From Brevibacterium daeguense (GTDB taxonomy: Bacteria; Actinomycetota; Actinomycetes; Actinomycetales; Brevibacteriaceae): a stretch of DNA of 64,000 bases. Positions 41,687 through 48,599 of the stretch are shown here, piece after piece. Positions within the stretch are counted from its first letter, which is position 1. Each line of letters opens with the position of its first letter. A model generated the notes under the pieces. That model searched no databases, was not told the DNA's origin, and was given only the letters and a program-made list of their open reading frames with translations. The translations under genes were made by a program, and so were the position numbers. Where the stretch lies: positions 1 to 64,000 of the forward strand of contig NZ_JAJTWW010000021.1 of the NCBI RefSeq assembly GCF_021729135.1, given 5' to 3'.

Positions 41687-43254
41687 CGAGGCTCCGGGGC
41701 GGTGCCGGCGCCCACCGCGTCGAGCCAGCCGCCCGAGGTGTCGCCGCGCAGGGCCTTGACGACGTTCTCCGCGCTGATCAGGCACATCGGCAGTCCCACG
41801 CCGGGCGCGGTGAATGCGCCGGCGCGGTACAGATTCCCGATCTTCGCGGAGCGCGCGCCGTCGCGGAAGAAGACGCTCTGCCGCAGGGTGTTGGCCGGGC
41901 CCAGGATGGTGCCCTGCCAGGCGTGGAAGTCGTCGACGTAGTCGCCGGGTCCCAGCGTTCGGCGGACCACGATGTGCTCGGCGAGGTCCGGCTCGCCCGC
42001 CCACGCGGCCAGCTGCTCGACGATCCGGTCGCAGTAGGCCTCGAACTCCACCTGGCCCGACCGCAGGGAAGGGTCGGCCGGGCTCGGGACCAGCACGAAC
42101 ACGTTCTCGCAGCCGTCGGGAGCGACGCCCGGATCCGTGCGCGAGGGCGCGCACACGTAGACCGAGGCGGGGTCCGGCAGGGATCTGTCGTCGCCGAAGA
42201 TCGCCCCGAAGTTGGCATCCCAGTCGGTGGTGAGGAACAGGTTGTGGTGGGCCAGCGAATCCAGCCGGCGGTCGATGCCGAGCATCATCACCACCCCACC
42301 CATGCCCGGATCTCGGCGGGTCCAGGCGGCGCTGTCGGTGGTGCGGAAGCCCGGCTCGACGAGTGTCGTCTCGACGTGGTGGAGATCGCAGGCCGCGACC
42401 ACGAGGTCTGCGGGGAGCACCTCGAGCCCGGCGCTCGTGCGGGCGACCACCTCGGACACGGTGCCCGGCCGGGCGGCGCGGCCCCGAGCCCGGTCCACCG
42501 GCAGGGCGACCACCTCGGCGCCGGTGCGGAATTCGACGCCGGCGGCGCGCGCGCAGCGCTCGATCGCGCTGATCACGGTGTACATGCCGCCCATCGGGTA
42601 CTGCACGCCGTCGATGAGGTCGAGCCGGCTCATGAGGTGGTAGATCGCCGACGCCCGATCCGGGCTCATCGCCAGGAACACTGCCGGATAGCCGAGGATC
42701 TGGCGCAGCAGCGGGTGGGTCACGGTGCCCTCGATCCGCTCCGCGAGGGAACTCGTGAGCATCCCGGCCAGCGGACCGATGTTGCCGAGCACGTCGGGGT
42801 GGGCGAGCGCTGCGGGGGAGTCGAAGGTGGAGTAGAGGAGGTGGCGCAGCGCGATGTCGTAGGTCTTCGAGGCGGAATCGAGGTAGGCGTCCAGGCGCGG
42901 ACCGCAGCCGGGCTCGAGGGACTCGAACAGCTCGCGGACGCGCTCCCGGCCCAGCGGCACGTCGGCGACCCGGCCGTCCTCGGCGAACACCCGGTAGGCA
43001 GGGTCCAGCGTCACGAGCTCGAGCTGCTCGGCCGCTGAGGTGCCGCACAGCCGGAAGAAGTGATCGAACACCTCCGGCATCAGGTACCAGCTGGGCCCGG
43101 TGTCGAAGGTGAAGCCCGCCTCCCGGTGGCTGCCGGCGCGACCGCCCAGCCAGTCATTGCGCTCCAGCACGGTGACCTCGTGCCCCTCGTGGGCCAGGAG
43201 GGTGGCGGTGGCCATCCCGGCGATCCCGGCTCCGATGACGACGGCACGGCTCAT
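41683..43254 (-). CDS. crtI: Phytoene desaturase
   Basis: A 523-aa FAD enzyme converting phytoene to lycopene at the membrane. It has the N-terminal dinucleotide fold VVIGAGIAGMATATLLAHEG (residues 5-24), then NDWLGGRAGSHREAGFTFDTG and WYLMPEVFDHFFRLCG, and ends with the bacterial-type desaturase signature VGAGTAPEPR after PGVGLPMCLISAE. ATG at 43254 overlaps the crtB stop by 4 bp. The length is as expected for the family. The assignment is secure. Confidence 0.93.
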   Translation of the reverse strand: MSRAVVIGAGIAGMATATLLAHEGHEVTVLERNDWLGGRAGSHREAGFTFDTGPSWYLMPEVFDHFFRLCGTSAAEQLELVTLDPAYRVFAEDGRVADVPLGRERVRELFESLEPGCGPRLDAYLDSASKTYDIALRHLLYSTFDSPAALAHPDVLGNIGPLAGMLTSSLAERIEGTVTHPLLRQILGYPAVFLAMSPDRASAIYHLMSRLDLIDGVQYPMGGMYTVISAIERCARAAGVEFRTGAEVVALPVDRARGRAARPGTVSEVVARTSAGLEVLPADLVVAACDLHHVETTLVEPGFRTTDSAAWTRRDPGMGGVVMMLGIDRRLDSLAHHNLFLTTDWDANFGAIFGDDRSLPDPASVYVCAPSRTDPGVAPDGCENVFVLVPSPADPSLRSGQVEFEAYCDRIVEQLAAWAGEPDLAEHIVVRRTLGPGDYVDDFHAWQGTILGPANTLRQSVFFRDGARSAKIGNLYRAGAFTAPGVGLPMCLISAENVVKALRGDTSGGWLDAVGAGTAPEPR

Positions 43255-44201
43255 GGTTCTCCTCGGGTGGTGCGGGGCTGGGTGCTGCCGGAATCGGTGG
43301 TGCAGAGCTGAGTGCTGCGATTGCGCCGGGGCCTGCGGGAGAGCGGCCGGCCGGCCAGCGCGGCCGCCGCGATCTGCAGCTTGCGCGGCTGCGAGACCCG
43401 GATGCGGGTGGTGCGGACCCGCTCGGCCGGTGTCCGGTCGATGGTCAGGGTGAGCTCATGGAAGATCCCGTGCGCGGTCCACACTGCGGGCCGGACAGCC
43501 GCCGGCAGCAGCGGGATCCGGGCGGCGGCGGTGTCGAGCTCGCCGAGGATCTCGGCGGCGAGCGCATGCTTCTGCTGCTCGGTCAGCTGCTCGGGATCCA
43601 CCCCCGGGAAGTACGCCCGGCCCAGCTCCCCGGCGTCCTCCGCCAGGTCGCGCAGGAAGTTGACCTTCTGGAAGGCCGAGCCGAGGGCACGCGCTCCGGT
43701 GTCGACGTCGTCGGCGATCTCTGCGGGTGGTGTGCCGTCGAAGAACGCGCGCACGCACATCTCGCCGATCACCTCGGCGGAGCCGTGGATGTAGCGCCGG
43801 AGGCCGTCGGGATCGAAGGTCTGCGGCCGGGCGTCAGCCCTCATCGAGGCGAAGAACGGTTCCCAGTGCTCGGGCCCGATCGCGGTGCGGCGGGCAGTGT
43901 GCGCGAAGGCGTGCACGACGACGTCGGTGGAGAATCCCGAGGCGACCGCGTCGGCGATCCGGGACTCGAAGTCATCGAGCAGCGCGAGCTTGGCCGCGGG
44001 ATCGGAGCTGTCGAAGCCGCCGTCGACGATCTCGTCGGCGACCCGGACCATCGCGTAGACGGAGGTGATGTGCACGCGGGTGGGCGCCGGCAGGGTGCGG
44101 GTCGCCAGCGAGAAGGACGTGGAGTAGCTGCGCAGGATCTGATGCGCCGCCTGCTGGCACGTCCGCGTGTAGGCGGACTGGGCGGGGGTGGTCGCAGTCA
44201 C
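43251..44201 (-). CDS. crtB: Phytoene synthase
   Basis: A 316-aa head-to-head prenyl synthase joining two GGPP to phytoene. Both Asp-rich motifs are present: YAMVRVADEIVDGGFDSSD near 50-68 and FLRDLAEDAGELGRAYFPGV near 178-197. The C-terminal 30 residues are basic and low complexity. The start is GTG at 44201, inside the stop of a six-codon leader ORF (CCGTGA). It heads the operon crtB-crtI-crtYe-crtYf-crtEb. GGPP must come from a crtE gene elsewhere. Confidence 0.92.
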   Translation of the reverse strand: MTATTPAQSAYTRTCQQAAHQILRSYSTSFSLATRTLPAPTRVHITSVYAMVRVADEIVDGGFDSSDPAAKLALLDDFESRIADAVASGFSTDVVVHAFAHTARRTAIGPEHWEPFFASMRADARPQTFDPDGLRRYIHGSAEVIGEMCVRAFFDGTPPAEIADDVDTGARALGSAFQKVNFLRDLAEDAGELGRAYFPGVDPEQLTEQQKHALAAEILGELDTAAARIPLLPAAVRPAVWTAHGIFHELTLTIDRTPAERVRTTRIRVSQPRKLQIAAAALAGRPLSRRPRRNRSTQLCTTDSGSTQPRTTRGEP

Positions 44202-44218
44202 GGGGCGGCCTCGGTCAT
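44198..44218 (-). CDS. Six-codon leader ORF (MTEAAP) coupled to crtB
   Basis: ATG-ACC-GAG-GCC-GCC-CCG-TGA. The TGA overlaps the GTG start of crtB. TACGCT stands 6 nt upstream of the ATG, so the transcript may begin at this ATG and ribosomes finishing here could restart at crtB. crtB has no other visible ribosome binding site apart from GAG in this leader. Whether the peptide is made is inference. Confidence 0.45.
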   Translation of the reverse strand: MTEAAP

Positions 44219-44224
44219 TCTCTC

Positions 44225-44230
44225 AGCGTA
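44225..44230 (-). promoter_or_regulatory. -10 element upstream of the crtB leader ORF
   Basis: Minus-strand TACGCT, 6 nt before the ATG at 44218. Candidate promoter of the carotenoid operon. Confidence 0.45.
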
Positions 44231-44290
44231 TTGCACGGCCGGCCGGCCGCCGGACAGGTATCGCACGGGCGGCCGGCCCCCGAACAGCTC
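44231..44290. repeat. Two 30-bp direct repeats in front of the carotenoid operon
   Basis: TTGCACGGCCGGCCGGCCGC... (44231-44260) and TCGCACGGGCGGCCGGCCCC... (44261-44290) match at most positions, and each holds a GGCCGGCC-type palindrome. They lie at the -35 and upstream positions of the crtB promoter. Confidence 0.55.
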
Positions 44291-44302
44291 ACGGTCGTCC
44301 CG

Positions 44303-45328
44303 TCAGTCACGGGCGCCCACATGGCCGAACAGGCTTCGATATCGGGTGGCCCCGGAGATCTCGATGTGACCTCCGCTCCAGTCGGCGTCCGTGTCCGCTG
44401 CCGACTGCGGGTCCCCGAGGACTGCCGTTCCGGTGCGGGCGGGACTGAGCGCGCGCCGGATCGCCGAGGCGACGTCGGTCCTCGGATGGTCGGCGAACCA
44501 GTCCGACGGCAGCGGATGGGTGCAGACCATGTCCTCGGCGACGCTGCGCGCCAGCGCGGTGACCGTCCGGCGGGGCAGCCCGGACACCCGGGCCACGCTG
44601 CGGCCGACGACCTCGGCCGGCACCGGCCCTGCCGCGACCTGCGGGCGGACGATCCCTGCGACATCGGCATAGAGCCGGATGAAGTCGGGGTAGGTCATGA
44701 TCTCCGGGCCGCCGATGTCGACGAACCCGGTGCGGTCATCGGCCAGCGCGCATCCGAGCGCATGGAGGACGTCGACGACGGCGATCGGCTGCACCCAGTT
44801 GTTCATCCAGCTCGGAATGGGGATGACCGGCAGCCGCTCGGTCAGCCGCCGGACGATCTCGAAGCTGGTGGAGCCGGCGCCCACGATGATCGCCGCGCGC
44901 AGCGACAGCGTCGGAACTGCGCCGGCCAGCAGGATCTCCTCGACCTCCAGCCGGGACCGGATGTGACGGGAGTGGCGGGCCTGCTCGCCCTCGGGCACCA
45001 GCCCGGACTGGTAGACGACCCGGCCGACACCCGCCTCGGCGGCGGCCCGCGCAAAGCCCCGGGCTGCGCGTGCATCCAGGCGGACGAAGTCCCGGTTCTC
45101 GAGGGAGTGGACGAGGTAGACGGCAGCGTCCGCGCCACGCATCGCCGGCACCTGGGTGTCCTGCCGCAGGGCGTCGAACTCCACCGCGCGGACCGAGTCC
45201 GACCAGGGGAAGTCCGCAAGGCGGTCGGGGCGCCGGGCGCCGGCTGTCACCTCATGGCCGGCGGCCAGCAGGGCGGGGACGAGGCGGGAGCCGAGGTAGC
45301 CGGTGGCCCCGGAGACGAATACGCGCAT
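44303..45328 (-). CDS. NAD(P)-binding SDR-like reductase/epimerase
   Basis: A 341-aa atypical short-chain dehydrogenase. The nucleotide-binding loop is VSGATGYLGSRLVPALLAAG (residues 5-24), and the strand 4 region VYQSGLVPEGEQARHSRHIR near 105-124 lacks a clear YxxxK. Downstream, WMNNWVQPIAVVDVLHALG and a C-terminal helical domain follow. It resembles NmrA/DUF2867-type proteins used in quinone or complex I maturation, or sugar epimerases. ATG at 45328 follows GAGGAC. It ends 101 bp before the crtB start on the same strand and could be read together with the carotenoid genes, but no functional link is proven. Confidence 0.78.
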   Translation of the reverse strand: MRVFVSGATGYLGSRLVPALLAAGHEVTAGARRPDRLADFPWSDSVRAVEFDALRQDTQVPAMRGADAAVYLVHSLENRDFVRLDARAARGFARAAAEAGVGRVVYQSGLVPEGEQARHSRHIRSRLEVEEILLAGAVPTLSLRAAIIVGAGSTSFEIVRRLTERLPVIPIPSWMNNWVQPIAVVDVLHALGCALADDRTGFVDIGGPEIMTYPDFIRLYADVAGIVRPQVAAGPVPAEVVGRSVARVSGLPRRTVTALARSVAEDMVCTHPLPSDWFADHPRTDVASAIRRALSPARTGTAVLGDPQSAADTDADWSGGHIEISGATRYRSLFGHVGARD

Positions 45329-45395
45329 GGTGTCCTCACTCGTGGGAGACGATCCGAGCCTTCCGGGAACGGGTTCGTCCCCAGGGCTCATCACC

Positions 45396-45401
45396 TAGTA
45401 T
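45396..45401 (+). promoter_or_regulatory. -10 element of a leaderless promoter
   Basis: TAGTAT, 7 nt before the GTG start at 45409. Confidence 0.6.
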
Positions 45402-45408
45402 CGGGGGT

Positions 45409-46116
45409 GTGGTATCTGCTCCGCACACCGCCCAGAGCACCGGACGCACCTCGCCCGTGCTCGTGGCCGCCATCGTCGTCCCGCTGGCCGCCGGGATCTC
45501 GGCGCTCTACCTGACTTTCACCGTGCCCTATGAATCCCGGGAGTTCTTCCGGTACTCCGCGATCCTGGCCGCCTGCTGGGTCGCGGTGTTCGCGGTCGGG
45601 ACCGCGATCGGGGTCCGGCGCTCACGTGGGCAGGCGAGTGGCAGTGAGGCGGCGGGCGGCGCGCGGCAGCCGGATCGAGAGCCGGTGTCGCTGCGCCGGG
45701 CGTGCGGGACCGGTGTGGCGTTCGGTGCCGTGATCGGGCTCATCAGCGTGGTCGGGGCGTTGGCCCTGTCCCTCATTCCGCTGACCGCGGGGCTGGTCGA
45801 ATCGGTGCTCGGCCCGATCCGGGCCGAGAACTTCGTGCCCGTGTTCTTCACCGCGCTGATCGTCGGGATGGCCGAGGAGCTCGCCTTCCGCGGCGGGGTG
45901 TTCGCGGCGCTGCCCGCGCGGAAGGTGCTGTGGTCGACAGTGATCTACGCACTCGCCACCGCCGCCACCCTCAACCCCGCGCTCGTGCTGGCCGCTGTGG
46001 TGCTCGGTGCGCCGCTGGCCTGGCTGCGCGCTCGCACCGGACACGTCCTCGCATCGGTGGCGGCACACGCGGTGTGGACCTGCGTGACGCTCGGACTGCT
46101 GACGGTGATCCTGTGA
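45409..46116 (+). CDS. CPBP-family intramembrane metalloprotease
   Basis: A 235-aa protein with about seven hydrophobic helices. The CPBP/Abi motif EELAFRGGVFAALP (Glu-Glu near 159) sits in a helix after VPVFFTALIVGMA, and a second conserved His is in ASVAAHAVWTCVTLG near 218. Such proteases process prenylated or other membrane peptides, and some relate to bacteriocin immunity. The GTG start is fixed by a perfect -10 element at leaderless spacing. The stop is the first of three repeated GTGA junctions, and the next gene (lipoprotein) begins inside it. Confidence 0.85.
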   Translation: MVSAPHTAQSTGRTSPVLVAAIVVPLAAGISALYLTFTVPYESREFFRYSAILAACWVAVFAVGTAIGVRRSRGQASGSEAAGGARQPDREPVSLRRACGTGVAFGAVIGLISVVGALALSLIPLTAGLVESVLGPIRAENFVPVFFTALIVGMAEELAFRGGVFAALPARKVLWSTVIYALATAATLNPALVLAAVVLGAPLAWLRARTGHVLASVAAHAVWTCVTLGLLTVIL

Positions 46117-46170
46117 GCCGTGCTGGCCGTGTTGCTGTGAGCCGTGCTGGCCGTGCTGCTGTGAGCCGTG
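46111..46170 (+). repeat. 24-bp tandem repeat triplicating a stop/start junction
   Basis: CTGTGAGCCGTGCTGGCCGTG plus 3 nt recurs at 46111, 46135 and 46159 (third copy partial). Each copy carries GTGA, giving three in-frame GTG starts for the lipoprotein. Because 24 is a multiple of three, the frame is kept. Confidence 0.85.
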
Positions 46171-46811
46171 GCAGCCGGCGGGCGACGGCCGCCTTCGCCG
46201 TCGCTGCTGCAGGGGCCGTGCTGCTGAGCGGGTGCTCCGCTTTCGGAAGCGATCAGGAGGACGCCTACCCGGTTCAGGCGACCGCCCGCGGGATCACCCC
46301 CGGGTTCATGGTCGAGGTGCGCGGGGAGGCGCTCGTCGTCGAGTACACGCTGGAGAACTCCGGCCAGGAGCCGGTCACGGTCGTCGACCAGCTGCCCGCG
46401 GTGATCGGGATGAGCGACATGACCCAGGACGATGTGGATCCCCGCCTCGCCTACGTCGGCGCGGCCGGCGACCGGACCATGCGGATCTCCCGCCAGGTGT
46501 TCGGACTCGGGGACGACTCCGGCAATCCCGACGTGCAGCCGGTCGTCGGCGGCACCCGGCTGGAGCCGGGTCAGGAGCACGAGGGAGTCATGGAGGTGCC
46601 GCTGCCGGTGCAGGCGAAGGCGCCCGGCTACTCGACGCCGAACTTCAGTGACGGGGGCCTGGGCCGCAGCGAGCAGGTGCAGGCGTGCCTCGGGATCGTG
46701 GGGGACCTGCCGGGCGAGGGCGAGTTCCGCCGCGTCCCCGTCAGTCAGCAGGACCAGGTGCTCGTGTGCTCGGCGCCGGAGGCGCTGCCGGAAGGGGTGA
46801 CGTTCGCATGA
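46113..46811 (+). CDS. Secreted lipoprotein of unknown function
   Basis: Starts at one of three GTG codons (46113, 46137 or 46161), and the first gives 232 aa. The signal peptide has basic RGSRR, a hydrophobic core AFAVAAAGAVLLS and lipobox LLSGC, so the protein is lipid-anchored outside the membrane. The mature part (about 195 aa) has a beta-rich pattern (GEALVVEYTLENSGQEPVTV) like DUF4352/immunoglobulin-like folds. GTG 46113 overlaps the protease stop, and its own stop overlaps the next ATG (ATGA), so it sits in a coupled three-gene operon. The extra N-terminal repeats SRAGR(V/A)A would lengthen the n-region. Confidence 0.75.
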   Translation: MSRAGRVAVSRAGRAAVSRGSRRATAAFAVAAAGAVLLSGCSAFGSDQEDAYPVQATARGITPGFMVEVRGEALVVEYTLENSGQEPVTVVDQLPAVIGMSDMTQDDVDPRLAYVGAAGDRTMRISRQVFGLGDDSGNPDVQPVVGGTRLEPGQEHEGVMEVPLPVQAKAPGYSTPNFSDGGLGRSEQVQACLGIVGDLPGEGEFRRVPVSQQDQVLVCSAPEALPEGVTFA

Positions 46812-47362
46812 CCGACTCGCAGCTGACTGCCCGCACCGCGGCCGGGCAGCCGGCGCTGACGGTGATCTTCGATGGGTACTGCGGCTTCTGCACCCGGTGC
46901 GCGGAGTTGGGGCAGCGCCTCGACGGGCATTCCCGCGTCCGATTCCTCGCCCACCAGGCGCCGGGAGTCCGCGAGCGCTTCGGGATCACCCGAGAGCAGG
47001 CGGAGTACCAGATCTGGGCCATCGACGCTGCCGGCGGAAAGCGGGGAGGAGCACAGGCTGCCGCCGCGATCCTCGACACGATCCTCGGTTCGGCGCCGTG
47101 GGTGGGGTCGAGGCCTGCCGCCGAGCGAATCAGCCGAGGCAACGGACGGGCCGGCCGAGGCGCCGGACGGGCCAGGCGAGGCGGCGTCCGGCACGGCAAC
47201 GTCCGGCGAGCCCGGACCCGAGGCCTCCTCGAAGGCCTCGCCGGGCTGCCCGGGATCGAGCAGGGGCTCGACCGTGCCTACCAATGGGTGGCCCGCAACC
47301 GCGGCCGCTTCCCGGGAATGACTCCGTGGTGCCAGTCCCACGCGGGGCAGTGCGGCCCCTGA
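46808..47362 (+). CDS. DCC-family thiol-disulfide oxidoreductase-like protein (DUF393)
   Basis: A 184-aa protein. FDGYCGFCTRCAELGQRL near 22-39 is the DxxCxxC motif that names the family. LPGIEQGLDRAYQWVARNRG and a Cys pair (WCQSHAGQCG) end the protein. Between them, residues about 100-135 form an Arg/Gly-rich insert (RISRGNGRAGRGAGRARRGG) that the family normally lacks. An alternative frame through this DNA gives a more natural acidic linker, so compensating frameshifts are possible. The ATG overlaps the lipoprotein stop. A redox or quinone-related role is inferred. Confidence 0.78.
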   Translation: MTDSQLTARTAAGQPALTVIFDGYCGFCTRCAELGQRLDGHSRVRFLAHQAPGVRERFGITREQAEYQIWAIDAAGGKRGGAQAAAAILDTILGSAPWVGSRPAAERISRGNGRAGRGAGRARRGGVRHGNVRRARTRGLLEGLAGLPGIEQGLDRAYQWVARNRGRFPGMTPWCQSHAGQCGP

Positions 47363-47438
47363 TAGCCTGCGGACGAGGCCATCCCACCGACGCGAACCCA
47401 TCCACCGCACGTGACGCCACCACCGCGAAGGGCTCTCC

Positions 47439-48539
47439 ATGCCGAAGCCGCTCTCCCCGACGTCCCGAATTCTCAGACTCTCCGCTCTCACCTGCGGCGC
47501 CGTGCTCGTCGCGGGCCTTGCCGGCGCAGGTGGCTATGTGCTCCGGAACACCACCTACGCTCGCCGTGACCACGCGAGCGCCGCGGCCGCCGGCTTCGCC
47601 GAACGCGCGACGATGATCAACGGGTATCCCATTCGATATGCCGAAGGCCCGGACAATGGTCCGGCGCTTCTCCTCATCCCCGGCCAGACCAGTGATCTGC
47701 TCAACTACGCCCGCGTGATGCCCGCGCTCTCCGCCGACTTCCACGTCTACGCCGTCGACGTGCCGGGCCACGGCGGGTCTGCCTGGGATCCGGAGCTCTA
47801 CAGCGGACCGGTGCTCGGCGAGCTGTTCGCCGACTTCGTGGCGGGAGTGATCGAAGAGCAGGCCATCGTCTCCGGGCACTCGTCGGGAGGGCTGATCGGC
47901 GCGTGGATGGGTGCCTCCCGGCCGGAGGTCGTCTCCGCCCTCGTCCTCGAGGATCCCCCGTTCTTCTCCTCGGTGATGCCGCGCGCCGCTGACACCTCGA
48001 ACTACCGGGACCTCGCGACGATCGCCCATCGCTTCCTCGACCAGGACGGCACCGATGACTTCGTGGCCTACTACCTGCAGCACTCGGAGTTCTTCGAGCT
48101 GTTCGGCCGGAGCGCAGACCGGCTCCGCCAGGCGGGCATCGATCAACGCTTCGACGGGTCGGACTCGCCGGTGAGCTGGCCCTACATGCCCCCGCTGATG
48201 AACGAGTTCTTCCGCGGCATGGAGTCCTACGACCCGCACTTCGGGCAGGCGTTCTACGACAACAGCTTCCACGACCACTTCAATCACGAGCTCACGCTCG
48301 CCGCGATCAGCGTGCCCACGCTGCTGATCCACTGCAACTGGCAGTACGACGACGCCGGCCTGCTGCTCGCCGCGATGACCGACGAGGACGCCGCCCGTGC
48401 CCTCGACCTCATCCCCGACTGCCGGTTCGCCCGGATCAGGTCGGGGCACAGCTTCCACTTCGAGAAGCCGGGCCGCTTCGCCCGCCTGGTGCGAAGCTTC
48501 GCCGCGGAGACGATCCACGAGGTCGACGTCCTCGACTGA
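47439..48539 (+). CDS. Membrane-anchored alpha/beta hydrolase
   Basis: A 366-aa protein with an N-terminal hydrophobic segment (LTCGAVLVAGLAGAGGYVL, 17-35) that anchors or exports it. The alpha/beta-hydrolase domain follows. It has the oxyanion region LLIPGQTSDLLN, the nucleophile elbow VSGHSSGGLIGAW (Ser near 145) and the catalytic His in RSGHSFHFEKPG near 345. The acid region is HCNWQYDDAG, where Asn stands near the usual Asp position. The ATG follows GAAGGG. Esterase or lipase activity is likely and the substrate unknown. Confidence 0.82.
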   Translation: MPKPLSPTSRILRLSALTCGAVLVAGLAGAGGYVLRNTTYARRDHASAAAAGFAERATMINGYPIRYAEGPDNGPALLLIPGQTSDLLNYARVMPALSADFHVYAVDVPGHGGSAWDPELYSGPVLGELFADFVAGVIEEQAIVSGHSSGGLIGAWMGASRPEVVSALVLEDPPFFSSVMPRAADTSNYRDLATIAHRFLDQDGTDDFVAYYLQHSEFFELFGRSADRLRQAGIDQRFDGSDSPVSWPYMPPLMNEFFRGMESYDPHFGQAFYDNSFHDHFNHELTLAAISVPTLLIHCNWQYDDAGLLLAAMTDEDAARALDLIPDCRFARIRSGHSFHFEKPGRFARLVRSFAAETIHEVDVLD

Positions 48540-48586
48540 CACCCGGCGCGGCCCGCTCCCTCCCGGTCCGGAGGCGCCGGCACCCC

Positions 48587-48592
48587 TACACT
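48587..48592 (+). promoter_or_regulatory. -10 element of a leaderless promoter
   Basis: TACACT, 7 nt before the ATG at 48600. Confidence 0.6.
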
Positions 48593-48599
48593 GGCGGAC

